From the NCBI RefSeq assembly GCF_027244095.1, contig NC_069659.1:349780750-349844749 (forward strand): a DNA stretch of 64,000 nucleotides, read 5' to 3'. This document shows positions 11,666 through 22,943 of this stretch, piece by piece (within the stretch, counting starts at the first letter, position 1; the number at the start of each line of letters is the position of its first letter). Made by a program: the position numbers and the translations under genes. Below the pieces are notes generated by a model that had not been told where the DNA came from, searched no databases, and was given only the letters and a program-made list of their open reading frames with translations. This DNA comes from Hemicordylus capensis (Eukaryota > Chordata > Lepidosauria > Squamata > Cordylidae).

Positions 11666-12930
11666 TGTGATGAATGATCATGCGGTTTTTAAGTGTTTAC
11701 TTGTTTGTAACAAGGGGTCTTTGCGCTCGATTTGGGTGCGACCCCAATAGCCTTATTCTTTGCAGAAACAAACTGTTCAGCTTTTCCTCTGGTTGTGTGC
11801 TTGATTGGCGTTTTACACCACCCAGACAAGGACTGCCATTTTGGCATGTCACCAGTGGACACAGAGATGGGTGGAATTATTGCATAGCGCACCCATTACT
11901 TGGGGGCATCTCCCAATGCATCGTATGTGTCACACAATGCATTGTGGGATTCATGGAGGCTGGGACAACAGGTTCTGGCCTCAGATCAATCTGCCCTGCT
12001 CAGTGCTGTACGGAGCAGGGCTGATCGTGTGGGAGTATGATCTGCACTCCCACTAAGTACCAAACAATCCTCTGGGGGGAAGGCAAGGTTTGGGAAGCCT
12101 GCCCCACACCCGCCCACCCAGTAGGTCGTGCGGATGGTATAGAGTAGCACGTATATTTATTTGCCCATTATATAGTAGCACGTATCGTTATGTGCTGCAA
12201 CACATGTGTGATGACATTTTCAGGATCAAAATGCATAAATAATATTGTTGGTAAGGGTGTTCCTTACTATCCATTTCATTTTACTGCCTTAAATGCACTG
12301 AACACACACACAAATAGGAGGAGAGCCCAGCTGGACCTTGTAGCCATATCTGCTTGACTGTCTTGAGAACTGGCAGCTATGAGGTTAAAAAAAGATGGAG
12401 GTGCTTTTTCTTCTTTTTGTTGTATATTAATTAGGCAATCCCAATACATGCCCTGGTTCAAGTCTATGCATGGGTTCTAGATAGGGATGAAAATGTATCA
12501 AAGTTGTGAATTTTGTGGAAGTGAGAGAAAGAAAATAGGGATGAAAATCATTATTTCCCTATAAAGATAGGAATGTCAACACACCATCCTCAGTTGCTTA
12601 TATAAACCAAGTATCTCAGCAGTTCTTAAATCCCTTTCTCATGAAGTAAGCAGTAGGTGTGGAATGGAGAACAAAATGTAACAACTGCATCTAATTAACA
12701 ATTAAGGCCGCCTCTTCCCCACCTTGTTAATTGTTATTTCTCAGCAGCTGTTTTGTTGTTCTCTCTCTTTTCTCTCCAGCCTAATGCTTACCTCCTGAGA
12801 AAGGCATATAAAAACTACTGAAATATTTGGTTTGTGTAAGCAACTGAGGATGCTGTATTGGCATTGACACTGGTTTTGTTTTAACTTGTAGCATCTGGTG
12901 GGTTGTATTTTATCTTTGCGTAATAAAGAG
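11666..12930 (+). repeat. Duplicated block, copy B
   Basis: It begins TGTGATGAATGATCATGCGG, the same start as block D at 38,021, and ends at the inversion point. It contains a foldback element at 12,574-12,869 and shares with D the 193-bp segment missing from A and C. The long open frame at its start (from 11,674) occurs in all copies, but its product resembles no known protein. Confidence 0.75.
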
Positions 12931-14680
12931 CATCCTCAGTTGCTTACACAAACCAAATATTTCAGTAGTTTTTATATGCCTTTCTCAGGAGGTAAGCATT
13001 AGGCTGGAGAGAAGCGAGAGAGAACAACAAAACAGCTGCTGAGAAATAACAATTAACAAGGTGGGGAAGAGGCGGCCTTAATTGTTAATTAGATGCAGTT
13101 GTTACATTTTGTTCTCCATTCCCCACCTACTGCTTACTTCATGAGAAAGGGATTTAAGAACTGCTGAGATACTTGGTTTATATAAGCAACTGAGGATGGT
13201 GTGTTGACATTTCATAGCTGCCAGTTCTCAAGACAGTCAAGCAGATATGGCTACAAGGTCCAGCTGGGCTCTCCTCCTATTTGTGTGTGTGTTCAGTGCA
13301 TTTAAGGCAGTAAAATGAAATGGATAGTAAGGAACACCCTTACCAACAATATTATTTATGCATTTTGATCCTGAAAATGTCATCACACATGTGTTGCAGC
13401 ACATAACGATACGTGCTACTATATAATGGGCAAATAAATATACGTGCTACTCTTTACCATCCGCACGACCTACTGGGTGGGCGGGTGTGGGGCAGGCTTC
13501 CCAAACCTTGCCTTCCCCCCAGAGGATTGTTTGGTACTTAGTGGGAGTGCAGATCATACTCCCACACGATCAGCCCTGCTCCGTACAGCACTGAGCAGGG
13601 CAGATTGATCTGAGGCCAGAACCTGTTGTCCCAGCCTCCATAATCCCACAATGCATTGTGTGACACATACGATGCATTGGGAGATGCCCCCAAGTAATGG
13701 GTGCGCTATGCAATAATTCCACCCATCTCTGTGTCCACTGGTGACATGCCAAAATGGCAGTCCTTGTCTGGGTGGTGTAAAACGCCAATCAAGCACACAA
13801 CCAGAGGAAAAGCTGAACAGTTTGTTTCTGCAAAGAATAAGGCTATTGGGGTCGCACCCAAATCGAGCGCAAAGACCCCTTGTTACAAACAAGTAAACAC
13901 TTAAAAACCGCATGATCATTCATCACAATACCTGTGCGATGACATGTGAGTTAACACGTATGCATCTTCATTTACATCAAACATCCAACAGTTGACACCA
14001 CCATTGACATAAAACAATCCCCAACATCTGCATTTTACAATCTGTTCTGTTCCTCTTTTTGTTTGTTCTTTTTCTTATCTGTTTTCTACGTGTCAACTAT
14101 GTTTCAGTTTGTGAGGCTGAGGTCCCCTTGCTTATTGCTATCTTCAAGGCTAGAATCTTTTCCTTGAAGGAGTGTAAAAAGGCAACAAATTTCGCAAGTC
14201 AAGAAATCAGGAAACTATAGTGTGTGAAGGAATGCAAAGAGAGGCCCAGATGGGGCCCAGGTTGCATCTTCTCTCTAGAAGCTACTAGGAGTTCAGAGAG
14301 AGGTTACAAAAATGGCTCTACTTTGGTTCATGCTTTGGCTATAGGTCTAATCATATTTACACTGTTATATCACGGGAGCTAAACCTAGCCCCAGTAAACA
14401 CACAAGCCGTTAGCTTGGGTTAAGGGAGTACTCACTCCCTTAACCTCAGCTAATAGCCGGGTTTGAAATTGGGGCTAAGTGGTGCTGCCCCACCAAGATC
14501 AGGCCTGATCCCAGCAGTTCTTACATGCCTCCTAAACTAGGCTGAGCATCCCTTGCCTGAGTTAGGCGGTTTGTTTACCTTTCTTTGCTAACTGGAATAC
14601 ATATAGAGCGGGTCATGGTTGCAATATCTCTGGCAAAAGCCATGAGAGAACATTCGGCACACTCAGACATACAAGACGTA

Positions 14681-14921
14681 CCCTGCTAACTGAGCAAAGA
14701 GGGACCTTTTAAAAGTGGTAATTCTCTTTACTTAGCAGAGGGAGAGCAACTGGCCCTATCCATGCCCAGCACAGCATCCCTCCAGTGGTGTTTTGCTGAT
14801 GTCTTAAGTTTCTTTTTTAGATTGTGAGCCATTTGTGGACAGGGGGCCATTTTATCTATTTATTGATGTTTTTGTTGAAAAGTGGTTTATAAATATTATA
14901 TAAATATTATTATTATTTATA
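14681..14921 (+). repeat. Interspersed repeat inserted upstream of the CYP2 exon (right arm)
   Basis: Contains AGATTGTGAGCCATTTGTGG and an A/T tail (TATTATTATTT). The P450 upstream DNA on either side (CAAGACGTAC and GACAAGTAC) is interrupted here compared with 50,775-50,790, so this is an insertion. Mirror copy at 10,673-10,913. Confidence 0.45.
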
Positions 14922-14957
14922 GACAAGTACAAATATAGCAAAAGAGAAGTCAGGGAA

Positions 14958-15128
14958 ATGTTGGGGATATGGGCATTGCTGATCACTGTACTGGTGTTTC
15001 TCCTGATTCTGTATGTCCTGAAACAGCTCTGGATGCACAGACAATTTCCTCCTGGGCCTCTTCCACTACCTGTCATTGGAGGTCTGTGGTGAACTGTGTT
15101 TGGAGTTATGCATGGAACATTAATCAAG
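14958..15128 (+). pseudogene. CYP2-type cytochrome P450 exon 1, dead copy (right arm)
   Basis: The ATG at 14,958 opens MLGIWALLITVLVFLLILYV, a membrane anchor, followed by KQLWMHRQFPPGPLPLPVIG. An in-frame TGA follows the LW codons, and the donor after LIK is AT rather than GT, so this exon cannot act as an ordinary P450 exon. The related open copy is at 50,809-50,979. The insertion just upstream separates it from its old promoter. Exon 2 was not found nearby. Confidence 0.75.
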
Positions 15129-16144
15129 ATACTTTTTTCTCATTAATCAGGCACCTTAATTAGAGGAATCATGAAGAAAACTGTCAGCTAATTTCTCCTA
15201 ATGGTAATTCTGGATAACAAATCATTATGACAAGTGACATGTATAGAATTTATGTTTAGCAGAAATATCTTTAATGAGGTGTTTGGTAATCCAGGCACAA
15301 AAATAATGGATTGTTTTACAGGTCTTATATTTGTTATAATACTTGTTCAGGGGGAAAACAACTATAAAATGGGATCTTTTAACAACACAGGGCTAACAGC
15401 TGCTATTGAATCAGATACAAGGGAGATGAGACAAGCATCTAATGCAAATTTTATAAGAAATATATATTAAAAGGCTCATGGGAACTAAAAAGGGAATTAG
15501 CAATAATATCAGTTCAGTTTCTGAGGGAACTAACAATAATAAACCAGTACACTGAGACAGAGCAACTGAAACGCATTGAAAGTATAGAGTTCTGAGGAAC
15601 AGAACTCCTACAAAGCAACTACTGGTACTAACAGAAACAAAATCATAGAGACTAGGGAGTGAGAAATTTCTAGAACCAGCTGTTCTAGCAGGAGTGGGAC
15701 ACTGAAGAAGAGAGAGGGGGCATGTAATGGACCCCTACCCCAGCCCAGCGCAGTTCTGTCCTCTTTCAGATTTAACCCGCAGGACCCCAATTGCAGCCAG
15801 GAAGACTACAGAGAGGAGGGGGAACTGGCTGGGTGGGCTTTCTGCTGGAATAGACAACCCCAGCAGCCAATCACAGCTGGAGCAAGGGAGAAACTCTCTC
15901 CCTCCACTCTGGTTGGAGCTCACTGGGACTCCAAAAGCATTTGGATGTAACAGAAACCTCTGGTAGGAGCAGCGAGACTCACCAAATCCAAAGGTTTAAA
16001 CTGGAGTTTCACGAAACCAAGGGTCGCTTTTGTGTCCAAACTGCAGCTGCATGCATTCGGACACACTAGAAATTCAAACTCAGGCTCCTTCGATTCTGGT
16101 TTCCTGTTACATTGAATGGGGCCAAGGAAGAGCTTTGCTGGGCT

Positions 16145-16770
16145 TTGTATTTGCTTCATTTTACCTCAGAACTACTAGACCTCAGTGCTTTTACCACCTC
16201 TCCCACCTTGTGCTATATCTCATAAAGGGAAGGGGCTGCTGAGTTCCTTGTAAGGGCCAGAGCGTCCAGTATTTTTGACAGTTGCATAACAAATAGTGCT
16301 CAAGAATCACTGGTTATTAACAAATGTGGGGCATGATGTTCTGGGAATATGTGCAAGGGTCTGTGCATCATCTGGAAGACCCGTGACAATCATGGTAGCC
16401 CTAATATACCATGGATATATTGGATATATATTGGAAGAAGCCGGACAGAATAAGATGATAATCATGAGGGCAAAGCAGTTTTTAGCAGGAAGGCATAGGC
16501 AAGGGACAGGGATCTCTAAAATGCAGAGCAGCCATGTTTTACCAGGACAGGCATTCTTATTCTGCAGCAGCAGAACACACACTAAGAAAGGTGGGAGAAG
16601 GGGGCAACGTGAGGGAAGGTGAACTCACAGAAGTCTCTAATGGGAACAATATGTTCCTAGTGTTGCCAGAAGGGAGTAGCACACAGAGCATCCCTCTCAA
16701 TGCATTCCTAGCATGAAACCACAGGATCGTAGTCTCCGTGAACTTTCACCTCGCTCTTTGGCCAAAACGG
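16145..16770. other. No recognisable gene; probably P450 intron or intergenic DNA
   Basis: Only short scattered open frames are present. Nothing here resembles a P450 exon, RNA gene or known repeat. Confidence 0.35.
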
Positions 16771-16990
16771 GTCATTATTTATTTATTTATTTATTTACTC
16801 AATTTCTATATTGCCCTTCCAAAACTGGCTCAGGGCAGTTTACACAGAGAAATAATAAATAAAAATAAGATGGATCCCTGTTCCACAAAGGGCTCACCAT
16901 ATAAAAAGAAACATAAGATGGACACCAGGAACAGTCACTGGAAGTAGTGTGCTGGGGGTGGAGAGGGCCAGTTCTTTGACGTTGTCTCTG
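16771..16990 (-). repeat. Interspersed repeat, inverted, starting with an ATTT run
   Basis: Begins with an ATTT microsatellite (about 16,777-16,797). On the minus strand it reads as the same squamate repeat family as 14,681-14,921, with AAACTGCCCTGAGCCAGTTT and GTGAGCCCTTTGTGGAACAG segments. No coding capacity. Confidence 0.5.
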
Positions 16991-16999
16991 TGCTTTACA

Positions 17000-19829
17000 C
17001 GAATGGGCTTTGCGCCTGCACAAAGACCTCGTCGGTGCTTCCCAAGCTAGAATCCTGGATTTTTGGTGGTAGCCCCACCCCTCGTATATATATGCGGCTA
17101 CTAGGGACCTCCTTCCTCAGTCTTTCTTCATCCATGAACTGATCGACTTCGTGAGCTAACTCTTGCTAAAATCTCTTCAAACTACTTGCTATTTCCCTCT
17201 CATTCATCCCCCCTCCACTTTTTAGTTTTTCTTTCTGCTCGTTAGCATTTTTATTTCATCCCCAGTACCCGCCCCCCGCGCCCGGCCTCTGGGCCCGGGT
17301 CTTTTTCACCCTGTTCTCTGGCCTATGGCCAAAACAACAAACTTTAAACAGTAATCCTCTCCTCGGACGGTCACAAACTTTGCTTATTTTGTTTGAGTGA
17401 AGCCCACAAAACTGATTCTTGCGCCCACAGCACGGCATTCACCGAGCAGGTGAGAAAAAACCGTGCTTCTCGCCTCAAATCGTGGCTCTGGGAACAGGCC
17501 CTCAAATTCTCCAACTTGGAGAGATCTCAACCTTCTAAACCGGCCATTCAGGCTGTGGCTGCGGCTTCTACGCCCGCCCGGGGCTTACAGCCCGTTACCT
17601 CCCCAATGGGGATCTCTGTATCCATACCCAAGGCTATCTCACGAATCGATCCCGTCCCTGGCTCTTCGACCTCGATCTGGAAGGCGTCCGTGTCAGCAGC
17701 AGCCCCGGATCTGTCAGCTCATTTGATCCCGACGCAGCCCACTAAGAGAAAGAAAAGAAAGAAAGATTGTCGTAATCGAGAGGACCACCCTCCGAAGAAG
17801 AAACATCTATCACCTCCCACACAGGGCCCCGATGCCGACCACCACTTGACTCTCGATATAGAGTACTGACCAGCTCTCGATCGAGATTGTCATCGGTCTC
17901 TCGAAACCAAGACGGTACTCAAACTCGACGATCCCGTAGTCTATTGGTCGAGTCCCAACGACCCAGTCTATGAATCAGAACACATCTCGGAACCAGAAGC
18001 TGATGAACCCTTGCAACCTTGTCACTGGACTGCTCATGAGCTCGAGGTAGCTTTGGACAAACACTATGCCAGACAGGCGGCTTATGACTCCGGCTATCAA
18101 CTGCCAGCGCAGGACCTTCCCCACTCCTATTCCTGCCATGACCTCTGAGGAACCCACAATCTGACTACCCAGCGCACGAATTCATCCTCCGACTCACATT
18201 CTCAACCTCAATCTCACTCGCCAGTGCACGTCACGATCCCAATGCACCACTTCGTCTGTACCAAGGTCCCACCGTTACCTCCTCCGCCGACAACCTCCCT
18301 ACTGCCACCCAGAGTCCCACCACAGAATTATCCTGTCCAAGCTGCCACTGCCATGGTACTTCCTGACTCTCAATCCCGTGGCGCACGCGCGACTCATTGG
18401 CTGCTCCACCCTCCCTGATCTCTTTGGGAACTGACTCTACCGACTCTTCCTCCGATGGTGACCGCCATGAATCCTCCCCATTGGAAATTCTTTTCCTGGG
18501 CTCCTCTCCACTTGACCTGGTCTCCGACCTTCCGCCCAACTCTCCATCAGAGCATTACAAGCTATATGCAGACTTTATTTCCTGCATTGTGTTGTCCTTA
18601 GAGGTCCAACTCTCCCAAGAAGACAAAGCTGACCCACACCCTCTTTTTCAATTGATAGAGGAGGACATGCACCCCCCAGTCTCTATCCCCCTTAATGGGT
18701 CCATTCTCAAGGTGGCTAGAGGCTCTTGGCAAAAGCCTTCTACATTACCTCAAACTTCCAAGGAGTTGGATAACTTTTAGAAGGTGCATGGTTCATCAAA
18801 ACAAAGAAAATACAACATTCCTAAAGAAACACCCTTCAACAAATTCAGTGGCGGTGGAATCCTCATGGGCTAAAAGCTGTGGATTTACATCTTCCTCCCT
18901 GCCAGACAAAGAGAGCAGGGAACTTGATGCCTTTGGGAGGCGCTTGTACTCTGTATCCTCACTCCTTACACGCATTGCCAATTACCAGGCTTATTATGCT
19001 CGTTATCAGGCATTCTTATGGGACCGTATTGCCCCCTTTCTGGATCACTTACCTCAGGAGGAACAGGGTCCTGCTAAGGTCATCCTTCGTGAGGCCACTC
19101 AGATCACTAAGCAAGAACTGCATGCTGTCCGACACTCGACCGAAGGGGCTGCTAAAGTCATGGCAACCGCCGTTGGCCTTCGACATAATGCATGGCTGCG
19201 CTCCTTGGGCCTGGCCTCTGATGCCAGGGCCCGTATAGAGGACCTTTCATTCGAGGGTGATACCCTGTTTGGAGAGAAAACAGATGACACCCTTCAAAAG
19301 GTCCAGTGTCTCCGTAACAACACTCGCTCCATGAGCTTACAATAGCCTTCCTTTAGCCCCTACAAATCTCAAAGATGGCAACAGCAGCAACAGTTCAACT
19401 GCCCACACTACCAACAATCTGACTGAACCTTTTGGTCCTCCTGATACCAACCATACTAGAAAAGTTCTTCATTCACGGCCTCTCGACCACAATTTAAACG
19501 TCCCAAGACAACTAAGCCCACTACTAAGTGGCAATGACTCTCCACCCCCTCTCAGGTGGGGCACAAGACTCTCCCTGTTCCTCCACGCCTGGGAAAGTAT
19601 CACCACAGACTCCTGGGCACTCACCGTAGTCAGAATTGGCTACGCCATCGAATTCGCATCACCCCCTCTGCTCAACCTCCCTCTTTCCTCACCAGACACC
19701 CCAGCTCTCCTGTCCAATCCCTGCTCTCAAAATCAGCAATAGAACTGGTCCGGAATCCATACTCCCCAGGATTTCATTCCCGTTACTTTATGGTTCCAAT
19801 GCCAGACCGTTCCCTCTGCGACCTCAACA
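17000..19829 (+). mobile_element. DIRS-type retrotransposon fragment: terminal/leader region, gag, start of RT
   Basis: The plus-strand counterpart of 827-3437, with about 240 bp of extra leader at its left. That leader carries a TATA-like ATATATATGC and is typical of a DIRS terminal region. The DIRS ORF1 pieces are at about 17,330-17,869, 18,397-18,780 and 18,695-19,345. The last contains the conserved end block (LRHNAWLRSLGLASDARARI, LFGEKTDDTLQKVQ). RT opens near 19,556 (LHAWESITTDSWALTVVRIG) and is truncated near 19,830. RNase H, recombinase and the right terminus are absent. It is a broken fossil with several interruptions. Confidence 0.75.
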
Positions 19830-21312
19830 AACATGTTGCTTACCATTATTTCTGCATGGTCCAACAGTTAAAAAGGGAATTACAACAAAAGACCCTACAC
19901 ATTGCAAGCATAACAGAGATTGATCCTGAGACCAGCTGGGTAGCAGTATCAGCCATAGAAGAGCCAGCCAGGGAACCAGCTAGTGAAATTCTTAGGGAGA
20001 TTGCTCCCCAGCCACCTAGGGAGACAATGGCTGCCCTCACTTCTAGCATCACTTCACGAAGAGACACAAATGGTCTGGTCCAGGGACAATCTATCACTGT
20101 TAGTAATATGAGCCTTGTGGAAGCCAAAGAATTGGCAAAAACCTTGCCAAATCTATGTGCAGACACCATTGTAGAGTGGATGGCTGGATTTGTCCGGCTT
20201 CAAGCAGACATGAGGCTGACCCTAGAGGAAATGAGAACTTTGTTAAGAGTTGCTGCTCCAGCAGGATTGCAGGCCAGGCTCTTACAAAAGTTCAACATGC
20301 ATGTAACAAGGGTTAACCAGGCAGAGATCTTAGACTTATGGGGTGCGTGTCAGGCTATGTGCTCTGTAATACTGCCAGCTGGGGCAATGCAGGAAAAGGC
20401 AGTGACTGCTAGGCAAAAACCTGGGGAGGATCCAGTCAGTTTCTTCTTCAGAGCAGCTATTTGAAGATTTTTGGCCAGTTTACTAATTGTGCCACATGCA
20501 GCCCCTAGTCTCGCTGATGCACAATGGAATGTGAGAGACCTAAAGGCTCTCTTACGGGGTCTCCTACCCTGGTATAGAGATAAACTGGGCCTATTGAGAG
20601 AGAATGAGCCAGCAACTTTTGAGGCTATGCTAGACTTAGCTCAGAGTGACTGCCCAATATGGTTTTGATCCAGAGGGAACAGAAAGGCTTGCCCGCCAAA
20701 AAGTGGCAGCAGTCACTGAGACTGTAAGCTACAGTAACAAGGGAGGGGTTGTCCCAACACAGAGAGAAAGCCAAGGCTTCAATAAGCAGGGAAAGCACCC
20801 ACAAAAGCCAATGTCTGAAAGGACCAAGCTTTGGTTTTCGCTGCTAGGTTATGGAGAGGATATGGAAAGGTGGAATGGGGCTGCCACAGCAGATCTCAGG
20901 CGCCAGGTTGAGGAACAGGCTAGTCGCCCAGTTCAACACCAGGTGTTGGTTCCCCCAGAAGGTTATCAGGAGAAGGGAAGAGCAGTGCAGTTAGAGAAAC
21001 TACTGGACCTTGTGACTCAAACCTGTCTATCCAAACTCTAGAGACATCCCTAAATAAGATCCTAAGCAAGATGGAAGCACTAGAGAGGTCACAGCAAGCT
21101 TCCCCACAGACTGCTTCAATTGCAGCCATAACCGTGAGGGCCCAGGTAGTCCCAGCCTACCCACCAATGTTAGCTAACAATCAGATAGCATCCCCGCCAG
21201 CAGTCTTGACACCTGTAACCACAGTAGCTGGAGTCAGCTACGGGGTGCAAACCCCAGTGGGGATGCAGATGACAGGGACGTGCCCCCCTCCACCACCCAC
21301 TGTAACTCTGTA
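19830..21312 (+). mobile_element. Retroviral-type gag fragment, direct copy
   Basis: Encodes a capsid-like region (LPNLCADTIVEWMAGFVRLQ; then AQWNVRDLKALLRGLLPWYR; then NEPATFEAMLDLAQSD) and a downstream coiled-coil and Pro-rich stretch (METSLNKILSKMEALERSQQ; PPPPPTVTL). It looks like a retrovirus gag remnant carried next to the DIRS fragment. It is broken in several places and has no LTR, protease or polymerase beside it. The last 650 bp has no counterpart in the window, because the inverted copy is cut by the window edge. The first clear Polinton gene begins 12 bp after it ends. Confidence 0.5.
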
Positions 21313-21323
21313 GGGGTGCCCTG

Positions 21324-21808
21324 ATGCCAGGGAAGAAACTGAGCAAAGCCAAGAAAACTGGCATCTTTGGGAAAAATTCTTGGGATCAGAATAGACATAG
21401 TATAGAGGAGTCATCCCGGTCAAGGGTTGCCTATTGCGAGCGTAAGTGCTGCAGATCGAGCGAAGACTGGTCATCTTGTGACTGCCTGACCCCAGACCCC
21501 ACCGACCCATGGGCCGATTACTGTAGGGCTGTGTGCTTTACTTCATCATCTGAAAGCAGTGAGGAGGAGGAAACCTTGGATGGCCTTGTGGTTACAAAGC
21601 ATGAAGAACCAGACCCCAATGCGGAAACTGGCAAGCTGGTGAGTTGGAGGCGATTTAAGCAGTCTTGTTTTGTTTACTTGTGTTTTTTTAACCTGTTAGT
21701 ATTAAAATATTTCCCTCTTTTGTGCAGGTACGGGGTGTTGAGAACATGCAACTCAGGGATGTCAATGTGTCCTGCATTTCCTGTGCGTGTACTGATGGGG
21801 ACCAATAA
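21324..21808 (+). CDS. Polinton accessory gene 1: small Cys-rich acidic protein, predicted two exons
   Basis: The ATG at 21,324 opens a basic N-terminus (MPGKKLSKAKKTG), a cysteine-rich middle with clustered Cys, and an acidic run (SSSESSEEEE). A GT-AG intron is predicted at 21,639-21,727: donor CTG|GTGAGT, pyrimidine-rich acceptor ending TTTTGTGCAG. The second exon ends in a short CxxCxC segment at a TAA (21,806-21,808) that overlaps an AATAAA signal (21,804-21,809). The intron-retained frame continues further but would ignore that signal. The acidic casein-kinase-type run and Cys pairs recall the small oncoprotein-like accessory genes described in adintoviruses. No LxCxE motif is visible, so that comparison is tentative. 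Confidence 0.5.
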
Positions 21809-21857
21809 AAGAAATTTGTTTTAAATATGTGTGTCCATACTTGTGTTAAACAGAACC

Positions 21858-22943
21858 ATGGCAGGGGCCGAAGAAGTTTTAAAGAAAATATATTACAACC
21901 CTGGGAGAGTGGGGAGTTTTGGAGGTGTAAACCCACTATTTCAAGAGGCCAGACAGCAGAGTAGAGATCTGCGTAAAAGACATGTTGAGGCATGGCTTTC
22001 AGAGCAGGATGCTTACACTCTGCACAGGCCTGCAAGGATTCATTTTAAAAGAAACAAGACTGTTGTTTCAGGGGTGGATGCACAATGGCAGGCCGATTTA
22101 ATGGACATGCAGCAATATTGTAAATACAACAATGGGTACAAGTACATTTTGACGGTTGTGGACATTCTATCTAGATATGCTTGGGCTGTACCTCTAAAAG
22201 ATAAAACAGGGAGGGAAGTGGCCGGTGCTTTTAAAGCTATTTTCAAAGAAGGCCGAGAGCCTGGCAAGCTCCAGACAGATAGAGGGAGGGAATTTTTAAA
22301 TAAACCTGTAGGGACCCTGTTAAAGGAGCAAGGTATTCACCACTTTGTCACCAACAACGATGTCAAAGCTGCTCTTGTGGAGAGACTGAACCGAACCTTG
22401 AAAACACGTATGTGGAGGTATTTTACTGCTCATAACACATTCAGGTATATTGATGTCCTGCCTCAACTCCTAAAGAGCTATAACCACAGCTTTCACAGAA
22501 CCATACAATGCAGGCCGGTAGATGTCACAACCAGCAACGACCTGTCTGTTTGGAGAAGAGTCTATGGAAGCTGTAGCCATAAAAAAGCAAAGTCTCCAGT
22601 GTTAAGAAAAGGAGATCACGTCAGGATTTCAAAAATTAAAGGGTTTTTTGAGAAAGGTTATGAACAGAACTACACCACAGAATTGTTTATAGTGGACCGA
22701 GTCATCAGAAAAGCTGAACGCCCGGTCTATCTGGTAAAAGACTACATGGGTGAGCCAGTTATTGGGAGCTTCTATCATGAAGAATTACAGAAAGTTAAAG
22801 CAGGAGAGGGCAAATTGTACAGGATTGAAAAAATTCTAGCTACAAAAGGCCGTGGCAAAGTAAAACGACATTTAGTGAAGTGGGTGGGGTGGCCTGACAA
22901 GTTCAATAGCTGGGTACCTGCTTCAGACCTCTGCAATGGGTGA
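21858..22943 (+). CDS. Polinton integrase (retroviral-type DDE, with chromodomain)
   Basis: The start is taken at the ATG at 21,858, which sits in a strong Kozak context (ACCATGG). The catalytic core has the three acidic sites expected of the rve family: D in WQADLMDM, D in LQTDRGREF, and E in ALVERLNRTLK. The C-terminal 40 residues (KRHLVKWVGWPDKFNSWVP) form a chromodomain, typical of Polinton integrases, which is thought to guide insertion. The product is about 361 residues and looks whole. The next gene's ATG overlaps the stop by 8 bp, so the two sit in one block with the capsid genes. In this family the enzyme joins element ends to chromosomal DNA. Confidence 0.93.
   Translation: MAGAEEVLKKIYYNPGRVGSFGGVNPLFQEARQQSRDLRKRHVEAWLSEQDAYTLHRPARIHFKRNKTVVSGVDAQWQADLMDMQQYCKYNNGYKYILTVVDILSRYAWAVPLKDKTGREVAGAFKAIFKEGREPGKLQTDRGREFLNKPVGTLLKEQGIHHFVTNNDVKAALVERLNRTLKTRMWRYFTAHNTFRYIDVLPQLLKSYNHSFHRTIQCRPVDVTTSNDLSVWRRVYGSCSHKKAKSPVLRKGDHVRISKIKGFFEKGYEQNYTTELFIVDRVIRKAERPVYLVKDYMGEPVIGSFYHEELQKVKAGEGKLYRIEKILATKGRGKVKRHLVKWVGWPDKFNSWVPASDLCNG

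Larger units (their letters stand above)
9450..12930 (-). repeat. Left arm of the large inverted repeat
   Basis: This arm is the reverse complement of 12,931-16,144 with very few differences apart from a 193-bp segment near 12,380-12,573 found only here. Across most of the arm, paired positions sum to about 25,594. The arm contains a dead CYP2 first exon on the minus strand, P450 flanking and intron DNA, a short interspersed repeat, and copy B of the duplicated block. No other gene is seen. Confidence 0.85.
12931..16144 (+). repeat. Right arm of the large inverted repeat
   Basis: Reverse complement of 9450-12,930. It starts inside the terminal inverted repeat of a foldback element (CATCCTCAGTTGCTTACAC) joined directly to the TAATAAAGAG that ends copy B. 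12,931-13,927 is copy C of the duplicated block, inverted. 13,928-14,680 is P450 upstream DNA with a small TTAAGGGAGT foldback near 14,420. 15,129-16,144 is P450 intron DNA, which matches 51.0-51.44 and 56.79-56.9 kb. Confidence 0.85.

Noticed and set aside
11674-12024. 116-residue frame (MIMRFLSVYLFVTRGL...) present in copies B, C and D
   Set aside because: It is conserved only because the blocks are recent duplicates. No domain, signal or family is visible, and copy A lacks its start.
21310-21330. TAGGGGTGCCCTG near the first Polinton gene compared with the right terminus (AGTATAGGGGCATACC)
   Set aside because: Similarity is limited to about ten bases and does not extend. It is too weak to call a left terminal inverted repeat.
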